The notes beneath the pieces were generated by a model. It saw only the letters and a program-made list of their open reading frames with translations, had not been told where the DNA came from and ran no database searches. From the NCBI GenBank assembly GCA_964460305.1, contig CAYWRA010000022.1:1-29457 (forward strand): 29,457 bases of DNA, read 5' to 3'. Position 1 is the first letter of the stretch. Every line of letters begins with the position of its first letter. This DNA is from JAPLCX01 sp964460305 (lineage in GTDB: Bacteria; Auribacterota; Tritonobacteria; UBA1439). Positions 24,035-29,457 of this stretch are shown here, one piece after another. A program made the position numbers and the translations under genes.

Positions 24035-24062
24035 AATGTACCATAATTGGTACAAATATCAA
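24035..24062 (-). promoter_or_regulatory. Promoter with built-in operator for higBA
   Basis: On the - strand TTGATA (24062-24057) and TACATT (24040-24035) are 16 nt apart. The inverted repeat GTACCA-TAAT-TGGTAC (24038-24053) fills the spacer and touches the -10 box, where antitoxin binding would block polymerase. The operator role is inferred from position. Confidence 0.6.
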
Positions 24063-24154
24063 GTGGGATTCTTTCTCTATCAACGAATGTTGGGGCTTTT
24101 CCGCGCGAGCTACAGAACCTCATCTGACAAAGAGCGCATCGGCATCGGCGCGCT

Positions 24155-24161
24155 GTTAGGC
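24155..24161 (-). other. Integron-core-like heptamer at the VRR-NUC stop
   Basis: On the - strand GCCTAAC fits the attC R'' consensus (RYYYAAC), and the VRR-NUC stop codon TAA lies inside it, as often seen in gene cassettes. A matching downstream R' (GTTRRRY) was looked for and not found. Confidence 0.3.
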
Positions 24162-24632
24162 GGCACCCTCACGGAATTCCCATTCAACGATCTTTGCCAT
24201 TATCCCAGCCGCTTGAGCTGCCTCCAAAAATCGCTCTTGCTCAACCGTAGGCCGGTCCCAATGCGGACACTTGACCTCGACAAGGCGAATCCGATTCTCT
24301 TTTTCATTCCAAATCACGAGATCGGGACATCCGCGCTTCACATTCGCCGCATGGTACATCTGCTTCAGTGCCGCTGAAACAAAAGCTGGCAACGGAGCTC
24401 GCCGAGTGACGTAATTCCCATTCGCGAGCCCCGACGACGATATCAAGTCTACCACTCCGCTTTGAGTGCCCCGCGAATTCATCCAAGCACCATCTTCGCC
24501 AGGGGAGAGCTCCATTGCCAAAATCGCAAGTTCTGCCGGAAGTGCCCGGCCATTGAATATAACAAGAGGTTTCCTCCACCACTTGTACTGGGCGGACTTC
24601 AGCTTTAGTATGGCGCTGTCTTTGTTGTTCAT
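24156..24632 (-). CDS. VRR-NUC domain nuclease
   Basis: The 158-residue protein has an N-terminal region of unknown type (1-90) and a C-terminal VRR-NUC domain (about 92-152): GCPDLVIW with D104, RLVEVKCP with E119 and K121, then DRPTVEQERFLEAAQAAG with Q132, and an ending VEW. This is the PD-(D/E)XK nuclease fold of the VRR-NUC family, found in restriction enzymes, phages and FAN1. The start is uncertain: ATG 24632 has GGAAGG only 2 nt away, and GTG 24650 has no SD. It lies 40 nt after the PLD-family gene in the same direction, so the two are probably cotranscribed. Confidence 0.75.
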   Translation of the reverse strand: MNNKDSAILKLKSAQYKWWRKPLVIFNGRALPAELAILAMELSPGEDGAWMNSRGTQSGVVDLISSSGLANGNYVTRRAPLPAFVSAALKQMYHAANVKRGCPDLVIWNEKENRIRLVEVKCPHWDRPTVEQERFLEAAQAAGIMAKIVEWEFREGAA

Positions 24633-24672
24633 ATCCTTCCCGCGAACCACCTATTGCGGACGCCGGGGCCGC

Positions 24673-25911
24673 TTAGCCATCAGGGAATGCTCGCCGGAGA
24701 ATCTCCTCACGTAATCGCTCGTTGCGAAGTACGCCAAACAAGTATGGCCGCATGTGTTTCCGGTAGCTGCTTGTCCAAGGACGCCCGTCTCGGCGCCTTC
24801 GGTCCACCTCGATCCGGATGGCACGTTGCCAGCTATCCAGCACTGCAAGCGGGAGTCGAGAAAGCTGCGCCAACGGCACATGCAATGTTGGCAAATCTTC
24901 GGTACCCCGTTTCCTGAAACTCCCTGACCATGATCCTTCCAGAAGGCGGGTCGCATCGCTTGCCACATCCCGACTGTCGAGGATGAATCCGAACTGCCGC
25001 ACCCGACGTTCCACAGAGCACCACGCGACATAGCGTTGGTTGATGTTGACGCAAATGGGGTTCTTGCCGAAGTTGAGGTGAAGCCGGCCATCATCGAGCG
25101 GCAGACCAGAAATGTCGAGGGCCTTTGCAAGCAACCCTAGGATTGTGTCGGCTTGAGCGTGGTAAGCGGCGAGGTCCTTGAGCTGCGCCACCAACGCTTC
25201 GCGTTCCTCTGGTATTGTTGTCTCATGGGGGGCCGCCGCGCCGTCGTCGTGTTCAAAGCGCTCCAAGGTTGCAAAACCACCTCGGGATGCCAACCATCCG
25301 ATGGATCGGGCAGGCTGAGGCTCGATCTCACCGCAGCGGATGGATTCCGCACCAAACGTGTCATGTCGTCTCGGCGGGCGATGTCGAGATAACATGATAT
25401 CTTGATCCCGAATGTATCGGCTCGCATACCAGAGAGTATCGAACCAATCCCGGAGAGTTCGGATGAGATGTGCATCGTAAATCAGGCACCCCATCTCATC
25501 TCGCGCCCCGAAGCCCGATTGTGTGAGATTCGCCGACCCGAATAAGGCAGCCCGCTTGGTGGTCACAACTTTGGCATGCACGCCGGGCATGTGTCGCACC
25601 TTGTCCATATGGCCTTCGAAGAAACTGGCGAGGGGCTCGTCTGCTCCCGCATCGAAGCACGCCTGAATGTCCGTAACAAGCCGAAACGCCCGGTCTTTGA
25701 CGATGGCACTCACAATCTGACTTGAAAGGTAGGGGCACACAATGTGTACCTCACCAACCTTGTCAGCGTCCAGAACACGACGCGTGGCCTCGGCGAAGGC
25801 AGTGCTCTCTTCCTTTGTGCAATCTCCCAACGGATGGAACACAAGTTCCAGTTCGAGCGGACGATGGGCGTGCTGCCCTTCGGGAAGCGCCGATCGACTT
25901 TCAGGATGCAT
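24673..25911 (-). CDS. Phospholipase D-family nuclease-like protein
   Basis: The 412-residue protein has an N-terminal PLD-like domain (about 20-165) with one HxK motif, H112-x-K114, followed by GSANLT (125-130) and E139. The aspartate of the full HKD motif is replaced (K119), as in several PLD-type nucleases. One motif per chain suggests a dimer forming the active site, as in BfiI-type enzymes. The C-terminal ~240 residues match no family I know; they are rich in Arg and Trp near the end and could bind nucleic acid. ATG 25911 is chosen for the GAGGA 4 nt upstream; a longer TTG form from 25935 is possible. A VRR-NUC nuclease gene follows. Defence against foreign DNA is a guess from context. 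Confidence 0.7.
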   Translation of the reverse strand: MHPESRSALPEGQHAHRPLELELVFHPLGDCTKEESTAFAEATRRVLDADKVGEVHIVCPYLSSQIVSAIVKDRAFRLVTDIQACFDAGADEPLASFFEGHMDKVRHMPGVHAKVVTTKRAALFGSANLTQSGFGARDEMGCLIYDAHLIRTLRDWFDTLWYASRYIRDQDIMLSRHRPPRRHDTFGAESIRCGEIEPQPARSIGWLASRGGFATLERFEHDDGAAAPHETTIPEEREALVAQLKDLAAYHAQADTILGLLAKALDISGLPLDDGRLHLNFGKNPICVNINQRYVAWCSVERRVRQFGFILDSRDVASDATRLLEGSWSGSFRKRGTEDLPTLHVPLAQLSRLPLAVLDSWQRAIRIEVDRRRRDGRPWTSSYRKHMRPYLFGVLRNERLREEILRRAFPDG

Positions 25912-25926
25912 ATGGTCCTCTTGCTT

Positions 25927-25933
25927 GCCTAAC
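25927..25933 (-). other. Integron-core-like heptamer before the PLD-family gene
   Basis: On the - strand GTTAGGC fits the cassette core (GTTRRRY) and sits 15 nt before the ATG. It mirrors the GCCTAAC at 24155-24161, so the two-gene block has the ends expected of an integron gene cassette. On the + strand it reads GCCTAACAATCTATTGAATG, reminiscent of an attC arm. Confidence 0.3.
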
Positions 25934-26002
25934 AATCTATTGAATGCAATTTCGCCTCTTTAGGGAGCAATGATACACCAAATCTGACTGGCTTCTGTCA
26001 CC

Positions 26003-26050
26003 GGTCACTTCAAAACCAGCCACCTGCGGTCACTCTGGACCCAGCCATCC
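26003..26050. mobile_element. Two direct repeats resembling an IS21-family end
   Basis: GGTCACTTCAAAACCAGCCA (from 26003) and GGTCACTCTGGACCCAGCCA (from 26028) are near-identical units 25 nt apart. IS21-type elements carry such multiple terminal repeats. No istA/istB gene is present, so this would be a leftover end. The gap 25912-26184 holds no gene. Confidence 0.35.
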
Positions 26051-26115
26051 GATATGACATAACTTGCTTCTGCCGAATCAAGGCTTTGCCTCAATCTACC
26101 CTCTATACATCCTTT

Positions 26116-26133
26116 CTTCGTCTACTTCGTGGT
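26116..26133. repeat. Period-9 word CTTCGTCTA CTTCGTGGT
   Basis: The same nonamer tandem occurs at 21517-21534, 28093-28110 (inside parA) and, more loosely, 29148-29174. It lies just 3' of rsmI. Confidence 0.65.
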
Positions 26134-26184
26134 CAAAAATCCGTGTTCAGCCACCGCCATAGGCGGGCAAGTCCGTGGTAGATT

Positions 26185-27015
26185 TTAGTCCGGCTTCACC
26201 ATGCTCTTATACAACTCGCTCTTGCCTATGCCGCTTAAATGTGCGACGAGCTTGATAGCGCTCATCCTATCCAACCCCATCTTCTCCTGCATCTCCCCAA
26301 TATAGGCCGGGATGTCAATGCGCTCCCAATCAACCCGTTCGCTGCTTCCCTCGACCAAGATGACGACTTCCCCCCGGACCCCCCGCTCCTCCATTCGCGC
26401 GATGAGGCTTCCAATCGGTCCCCTCACGAATTCCTCATGCACCTTTGTCAACTCACGCGCGATAACCGCTCTCCTTTCACCCATGACCGCCTTCATGTCC
26501 CGGAGCGTATCTATGAGACGCTGGGGTGACTCGTAGAATATAATGGTACTTTGCTCCTGAGCAAGCGCGGCGAGTCTCTTCTTTCTCTCCACCTCTTTCT
26601 TCGGGAGGAACCCTTCAAAGACAAAATGGTCCGCCTCCAAGCCCGATGCCGCGAGCGCCGCTATCCCCGCCGATGGGCCGGGAATAGGAACTATTCTTAT
26701 GTTCTCCCCGACAGCCTTTCTCACTATGAGCGCGCCGGGATCGGATATCCCCGGCATCCCCGCATCGGAAACAAGGGCGACGTTCTTTCCCTCCTTTAGA
26801 TATCTTAAAAGCTCTCCCGACTTCTCCTTTTCCTTTGCGCCGTAATAGGATATGAGTCTCGATCGCACGTCATAAGTTTGTAGGAGTATCTGTGTGCGCC
26901 GGGTGTCTTCGCATGCAATCAAATCCACTTCCTTAAGCACCTTCAGCGCCCTTAACGTGATGTCCTCGAGATTCCCGATTGGTGTGGCGACGAGGTAGAG
27001 TATGCCTTGTGTCAT
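26185..27015 (-). CDS. rsmI: 16S rRNA (cytidine-1402-2'-O)-methyltransferase RsmI
   Basis: RsmI is a SAM-dependent enzyme that 2'-O-methylates C1402 in the ribosomal decoding centre. The 276-residue product has the tetrapyrrole-methylase-like fold with LYLVATPIGNLEDIT, ACEDTRRT, NVALVSDAGMPGISDPG, IPGPSAGIAALAASG, FLPKK and YESPQRL. The C-terminus (SGIGKSELYK) is the helical domain typical of long RsmI forms. It lies 71 nt after parB with a strong hairpin between. The start context is weak (GGGATTTAA before ATG), but the N-terminus fits the family. Confidence 0.95.
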   Translation of the reverse strand: MTQGILYLVATPIGNLEDITLRALKVLKEVDLIACEDTRRTQILLQTYDVRSRLISYYGAKEKEKSGELLRYLKEGKNVALVSDAGMPGISDPGALIVRKAVGENIRIVPIPGPSAGIAALAASGLEADHFVFEGFLPKKEVERKKRLAALAQEQSTIIFYESPQRLIDTLRDMKAVMGERRAVIARELTKVHEEFVRGPIGSLIARMEERGVRGEVVILVEGSSERVDWERIDIPAYIGEMQEKMGLDRMSAIKLVAHLSGIGKSELYKSMVKPD

Positions 27016-27034
27016 TTAAATCCCAATGATTGAC

Positions 27035-27078
27035 GTGAAACCACATCCCAAAGGGGTCCCTTCGGGATGTGGTTTCAC
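27035..27078. terminator. 44-nt hairpin between parB and rsmI
   Basis: Arms of 21 nt (27035-27055 and 27058-27078) pair with one mismatch and a 2-nt gap; they start GTGAAACCACATCCC and end GGGATGTGGTTTCAC. The core is the same 22-nt palindrome as at 13639 and 14341. It follows the parB stop by 8 nt. There is no U-run on the - strand, so it may act as a processing or partial stop site rather than a full intrinsic terminator. Confidence 0.55.
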
Positions 27079-27086
27079 TGTACCTT

Positions 27087-27941
27087 TCACTCCCCCAATC
27101 TCTTGAGTATCACCTCGAGGATCCTTTCGAGATCGTCCTGCGAGTAATATTCGATTTCGATCCGCCCCTTCCTCTTCCCAGGAACGATGGTTACCTGCGT
27201 TCCGAGCGTGCTCCTCAAATTTTCCTCTATCGCCAACAGGTCGGGTGACTTACCAATTCCCAGCTTCTGCTTATGCGCCGGCGGTGTCTTTATTCTCCCC
27301 GCGGCGCGCTCCGTATCCCGCACCGACAGGTCGTTTGCGATAACAAGGTCCCGCAACTTCCTCTGCAGCGGAGCGCTCTCTAACATCAGAATTACTTTTG
27401 CATGCCCGGCGCTTATCTTGCCTTTCGATACGTCATCCTGGATTTCCGCCGGTAACTTCAAGAGCCTCATCGCATTGGCGACCGTCACCCTGTTTCTACC
27501 CACCTTCTTCGCAATGTCGTCCTGCGTCAGATTGAACTCATCGCTCAACTTCAAATATGCCTTTGCTTCTTCTATCGGATTGAGGTTCTCCCTCTGTATG
27601 TTTTCAACTATCGCAAGCTCAAGCGCCTGTTCGTCGCTGACGTTTTTGATCAATGCGGGTATCTTCGTCCATCCGAGCTCCTTTGCCGCCCTGAGTCTCC
27701 TCTCACCCGCAATGAGCTCGAACTGCCCGTCCGTCGCCCGCACAATCACAGGCTGGACCACCCCTTTTTCCCTGATCGACTCAACCAGCTCCTGCAGCTT
27801 CTCCTTGTCGAATTCAAGCCTGGGCTGATATTTGCCGGGTTGTATTCTCGATATTTCTAGTTCAAGAACCTCTCTCTCTCTCACCGTTACGGTTTCCGGT
27901 ATCAACGCATCCAATCCCCTTCCCAATGCCCTTTTAATCAT
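27087..27941 (-). CDS. parB: Chromosome-partitioning protein ParB (Spo0J)
   Basis: ParB is a CTP-dependent clamp that loads at parS and spreads on DNA. The 284-residue protein starts with KRALGRGLDALIPE, the ParA-contacting tip, then box I (PGKYQPR), box II (LIAGERRLRAAKELGW, CTP binding) and box III (IVENIQRENLNPIEEA), a helix-turn-helix (LTQDDIAKKVGRNRVTVANAMRLLKLP) that reads parS, and a C-terminal dimer domain. The AT-rich stretch upstream (27962-28006) could hold its own promoter (TTGAAA and TATAAT-like words about 19 nt apart on the - strand). The parS site is at 29113-29128. Confidence 0.96.
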   Translation of the reverse strand: MIKRALGRGLDALIPETVTVREREVLELEISRIQPGKYQPRLEFDKEKLQELVESIREKGVVQPVIVRATDGQFELIAGERRLRAAKELGWTKIPALIKNVSDEQALELAIVENIQRENLNPIEEAKAYLKLSDEFNLTQDDIAKKVGRNRVTVANAMRLLKLPAEIQDDVSKGKISAGHAKVILMLESAPLQRKLRDLVIANDLSVRDTERAAGRIKTPPAHKQKLGIGKSPDLLAIEENLRSTLGTQVTIVPGKRKGRIEIEYYSQDDLERILEVILKRLGE

Positions 27942-28006
27942 GGCCGCACCCGCCTTTCTGGCTATTTGTATATAATATTATATTATTGTATGCTATATTT
28001 ATTTCA

Positions 28007-28023
28007 ACAAGGAGCAAAAGAGG
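28007..28023 (+). repeat. Degenerate octad repeat between parA and parB
   Basis: ACAAGGAGCAAAAGAGG differs from the 17-nt consensus at three positions and faces the exact inverted copy at 28057-28073, 33 nt away, across the parA stop codon. Confidence 0.55.
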
Positions 28024-28033
28024 GAAGGAGAGA

Positions 28034-28903
28034 TCAAGAACCCCCAAGCTCTTTTTTCTCTTTTACTCTTTGTGAAACAACTGAATCTATTTCTTCGTTA
28101 GCTTCGTGGTTCGAAACTGCTGTAGTTTCCACAATCAAATCCCGATTCCTCTGCAGGAACTCCCTCGCAAGGTTCGTATAGCTTATCGCGCCGGCGCATT
28201 CTTTGTCGTACTCAATAATAGGCTTCCCGAACCCAGGCGCCTCCCCTAGCCGCACATTCCGAGGTATTACAGTCGCATATACCCTTTCGCCAAAGTGTTT
28301 CCTTAACTCATTTTCAACCTGCTCAGATAAATTTGTTCTGAGGTCGGCCATGGTAAGAACTATCCCCTCGATTTCGAGAAGCGGGTTGAGCCTCTGCCGC
28401 ACGAGATTGTACGTTTCGAGCAGTTGGCCCAGCCCTTCCAGGGCGTAATACTCGCTTTGTATCGGCATCAGGACTGAGTCTGCGGCCGTCAGAGCATTTA
28501 TCGTAAGAAGGCCGAGTGATGGCGGGCAATCTATGATTATATAGTTGAATCTCTCCTTACTCTTTGCAATACAATTAGATAGGAAATACTCCCGCCTCTC
28601 CATCCCGATAAGCTCCACCTCGGCCCCCGCCAAGCTCCTATTCGCCCCCAGAAGGCTCAAGCCTTCCCATGGAAGATCCTTGATGAGGTCCTCCGCAGTA
28701 GCTTCACCCACCATGCACTCGTATACGCTCTTCTCCGCTTTGCCGGTCTGTAATCCCAGGCCGCTCGTCGCATTCCCTTGAGGATCGATGTCGACGACGA
28801 GCACCTTCTTGCCCAGCCTTGCAACACAAGCCGCAAGGTTGATTGCCGTCGTTGTTTTACCGACTCCGCCTTTTTGATTAGCCACCGATATTATTTTTCC
28901 CAT
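28034..28903 (-). CDS. parA: Chromosome-partitioning ATPase ParA (Soj)
   Basis: ParA forms ATP-bound DNA-binding dimers that pull ParB-parS complexes apart. The 289-residue protein carries the deviant Walker A QKGGVGKTT (10-18), VDIDPQGNATSGLG, and YIIIDCPPSLGLLTINAL, all intact. Family members usually end near residue 255-260; here about 30 extra residues follow. Residues ~265-283 (NHEANEEIDSVVSQRVKEK) are encoded by the intergenic repeat units at 28057-28110, so the tail comes from a repeat that removed the old stop. ATG 28903 has no SD; the promoter at 28912-28939 lies so close that the mRNA would be leaderless or nearly so. It is upstream of parB. Confidence 0.96.
   Translation of the reverse strand: MGKIISVANQKGGVGKTTTAINLAACVARLGKKVLVVDIDPQGNATSGLGLQTGKAEKSVYECMVGEATAEDLIKDLPWEGLSLLGANRSLAGAEVELIGMERREYFLSNCIAKSKERFNYIIIDCPPSLGLLTINALTAADSVLMPIQSEYYALEGLGQLLETYNLVRQRLNPLLEIEGIVLTMADLRTNLSEQVENELRKHFGERVYATVIPRNVRLGEAPGFGKPIIEYDKECAGAISYTNLAREFLQRNRDLIVETTAVSNHEANEEIDSVVSQRVKEKKELGGS
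28057..28110 (-). repeat. Octad plus nonamer repeat inside the parA 3' end
   Basis: An exact inverted copy of the octad word (28057-28073) is followed by CTTCGTTAG CTTCGTGGT (28093-28110). The same order, octad word then CTTCGTG words, is found at 14299-14340 and 21487-21534, both of which are non-coding. Confidence 0.8.
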
Positions 28904-28911
28904 ATTGGGAA

Positions 28912-28939
28912 ATTATGCATAAATGTGTCATTATGTCAA
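28912..28939 (-). promoter_or_regulatory. Sigma70-type promoter for parAB
   Basis: On the - strand a perfect TTGACA (28939-28934) is followed after 16 nt by CATAAT (28917-28912). The -10 box ends 8 nt before the parA ATG, leaving at most one or two leader bases. Confidence 0.7.
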
Positions 28940-28998
28940 CAAGATATTTTAGGAAAATATCATCACTGAGAGCACGGGGGAACCGCTGCGGTTGTTTT

Positions 28999-29015
28999 AC
29001 AAAGAGTAAAAGAGA
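28999..29015 (+). repeat. Octad repeat copy (ACAAAGAGTAAAAGAGA)
   Basis: Exact copy, followed at 29029-29042 by the perfect palindrome TCATTCATGAATGA. The gap 28904-29457 has no gene I can support. Confidence 0.75.
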
Positions 29016-29112
29016 AACCAGCTTGGATCATTCATGAATGAAGTATAGGGATCCGCGACACCTAGGGACTGGGGCGGCACTTCGTGGTTAACAGCGTGGA
29101 TCATCACAGCAT

Positions 29113-29128
29113 TGTTCCACGTGGAACA
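29113..29128. promoter_or_regulatory. parS: parS centromere site
   Basis: TGTTCCACGTGGAACA is a perfect 16-bp palindrome fitting the bacterial parS consensus TGTTNCACGTGNAACA. It lies 210 nt upstream of parA, as is usual for origin-proximal sites, and is the binding target for the ParB encoded at 27087-27941. It is the only such site in this window. Confidence 0.93.
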
Positions 29129-29147
29129 TCAATCTGGATGGTTCTTT

Positions 29148-29174
29148 CTTCGTGCCCTTCGCGTGCCTCGTAAT
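29148..29174. repeat. Degenerate period-9 words
   Basis: CTTCGTGCC CTTCGCGTG CCTCGTAAT keeps a strict period of 9. The remaining sequence to 29457 shows only a direct repeat GTGAAGACCTA (29201-29211 and 29391-29401) and no credible gene; an 80-codon frame at 29152-29394 has no SD or recognisable sequence. Confidence 0.5.
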
Positions 29175-29457
29175 GGGGCATGACAGTGAAGAGGCGTGCG
29201 GTGAAGACCTACCCTCCTGTCAGGGTGTATGGATATGCAACACTATTGGCATGTTTTTAAGGGCTATGGGCCCGATATATGCTACCGGACAAAACTCAGC
29301 AGCTTCTGCTTGCCAGGCTTGGCTTGAATCTACCACCTCAGCAACTGCCGAAAATCACAGCTATGGAGGCCTGCCAGAATGGCTCTTGTGGTGAAGACCT
29401 AGCCCGACTTTCTCACATTTGGGCTAAAACACGAGATTTTCGGCCAATACGGCCATT

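Noticed and set aside
24673..25935. TTG start for the PLD-family gene at 25935
   Set aside because: ATG 25911 has an SD; the TTG lies within the cassette-like heptamer region and lacks one.
29152..29394. 80-codon + frame at the right edge
   Set aside because: No SD, no recognisable sequence, and it starts inside period-9 repeat DNA.

Overview
This is a bacterial chromosome segment, fairly GC-rich, dense in housekeeping genes and with Shine-Dalgarno (SD)/sigma70-type signals. Gene content (Soj/Spo0J-type parAB with a parS site, dnaG-rpoD, eno-ftsB, cvpA-NIF3 pair, large HEAT-repeat proteins, SPASM radical SAM protein) and intergenic DNA packed with short repeats suggest an uncultivated Gram-negative lineage, possibly of the PVC/Omnitrophota type. 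That placement is inference; there is no rRNA in the window.

Layout. Genes from 237 to 13542 run on the + strand and genes from 28903 down to 13827 run on the - strand, converging at about 13.55-13.83 kb. The + half holds alr, grpE-dnaJ (no dnaK between them), rsmE, a GT-C-like membrane protein, an exported ankyrin protein, a wrecked mtaB, cvpA-NIF3, dnaG-rpoD and a malonyl-CoA decarboxylase. The - half, in order of transcription, holds parA-parB-rsmI, an accessory block (PLD-family nuclease, VRR-NUC nuclease, HigBA-type toxin-antitoxin), eno-ftsB, then a signalling-like cluster (HEAT-repeat protein overlapping an HD-GYP protein, radical SAM/SPASM protein, second HEAT-repeat protein, small lipoprotein-like protein).

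How the genes relate. parAB and the perfect 16-bp parS palindrome at 29113-29128 form a chromosome-segregation locus, so the right edge is probably near the replication origin. grpE/dnaJ are DnaK co-chaperones; dnaG-rpoD is the classic macromolecular-synthesis pair; rsmE and rsmI methylate 16S rRNA. The HEAT and HD-GYP proteins share a related N-terminal module of about 135 residues and are translationally coupled, which suggests a working pair.

The most unusual property is the non-coding DNA. Nearly every larger gap holds degenerate tandem words of period 7 (also 8 and 9), often placed as inverted pairs, plus GC-rich palindromes. Copies sit in the leaders of alr, dnaG and eno, at the 3' ends of rpoD and the HD-GYP gene, and one has been read into the 3' end of parA, giving ParA an extra C-terminal tail. 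Other points of interest: a parA promoter so close to its start that the mRNA would be nearly leaderless, a Fur-like box before the radical SAM gene, and integron-core-like heptamers bounding the two-nuclease module.
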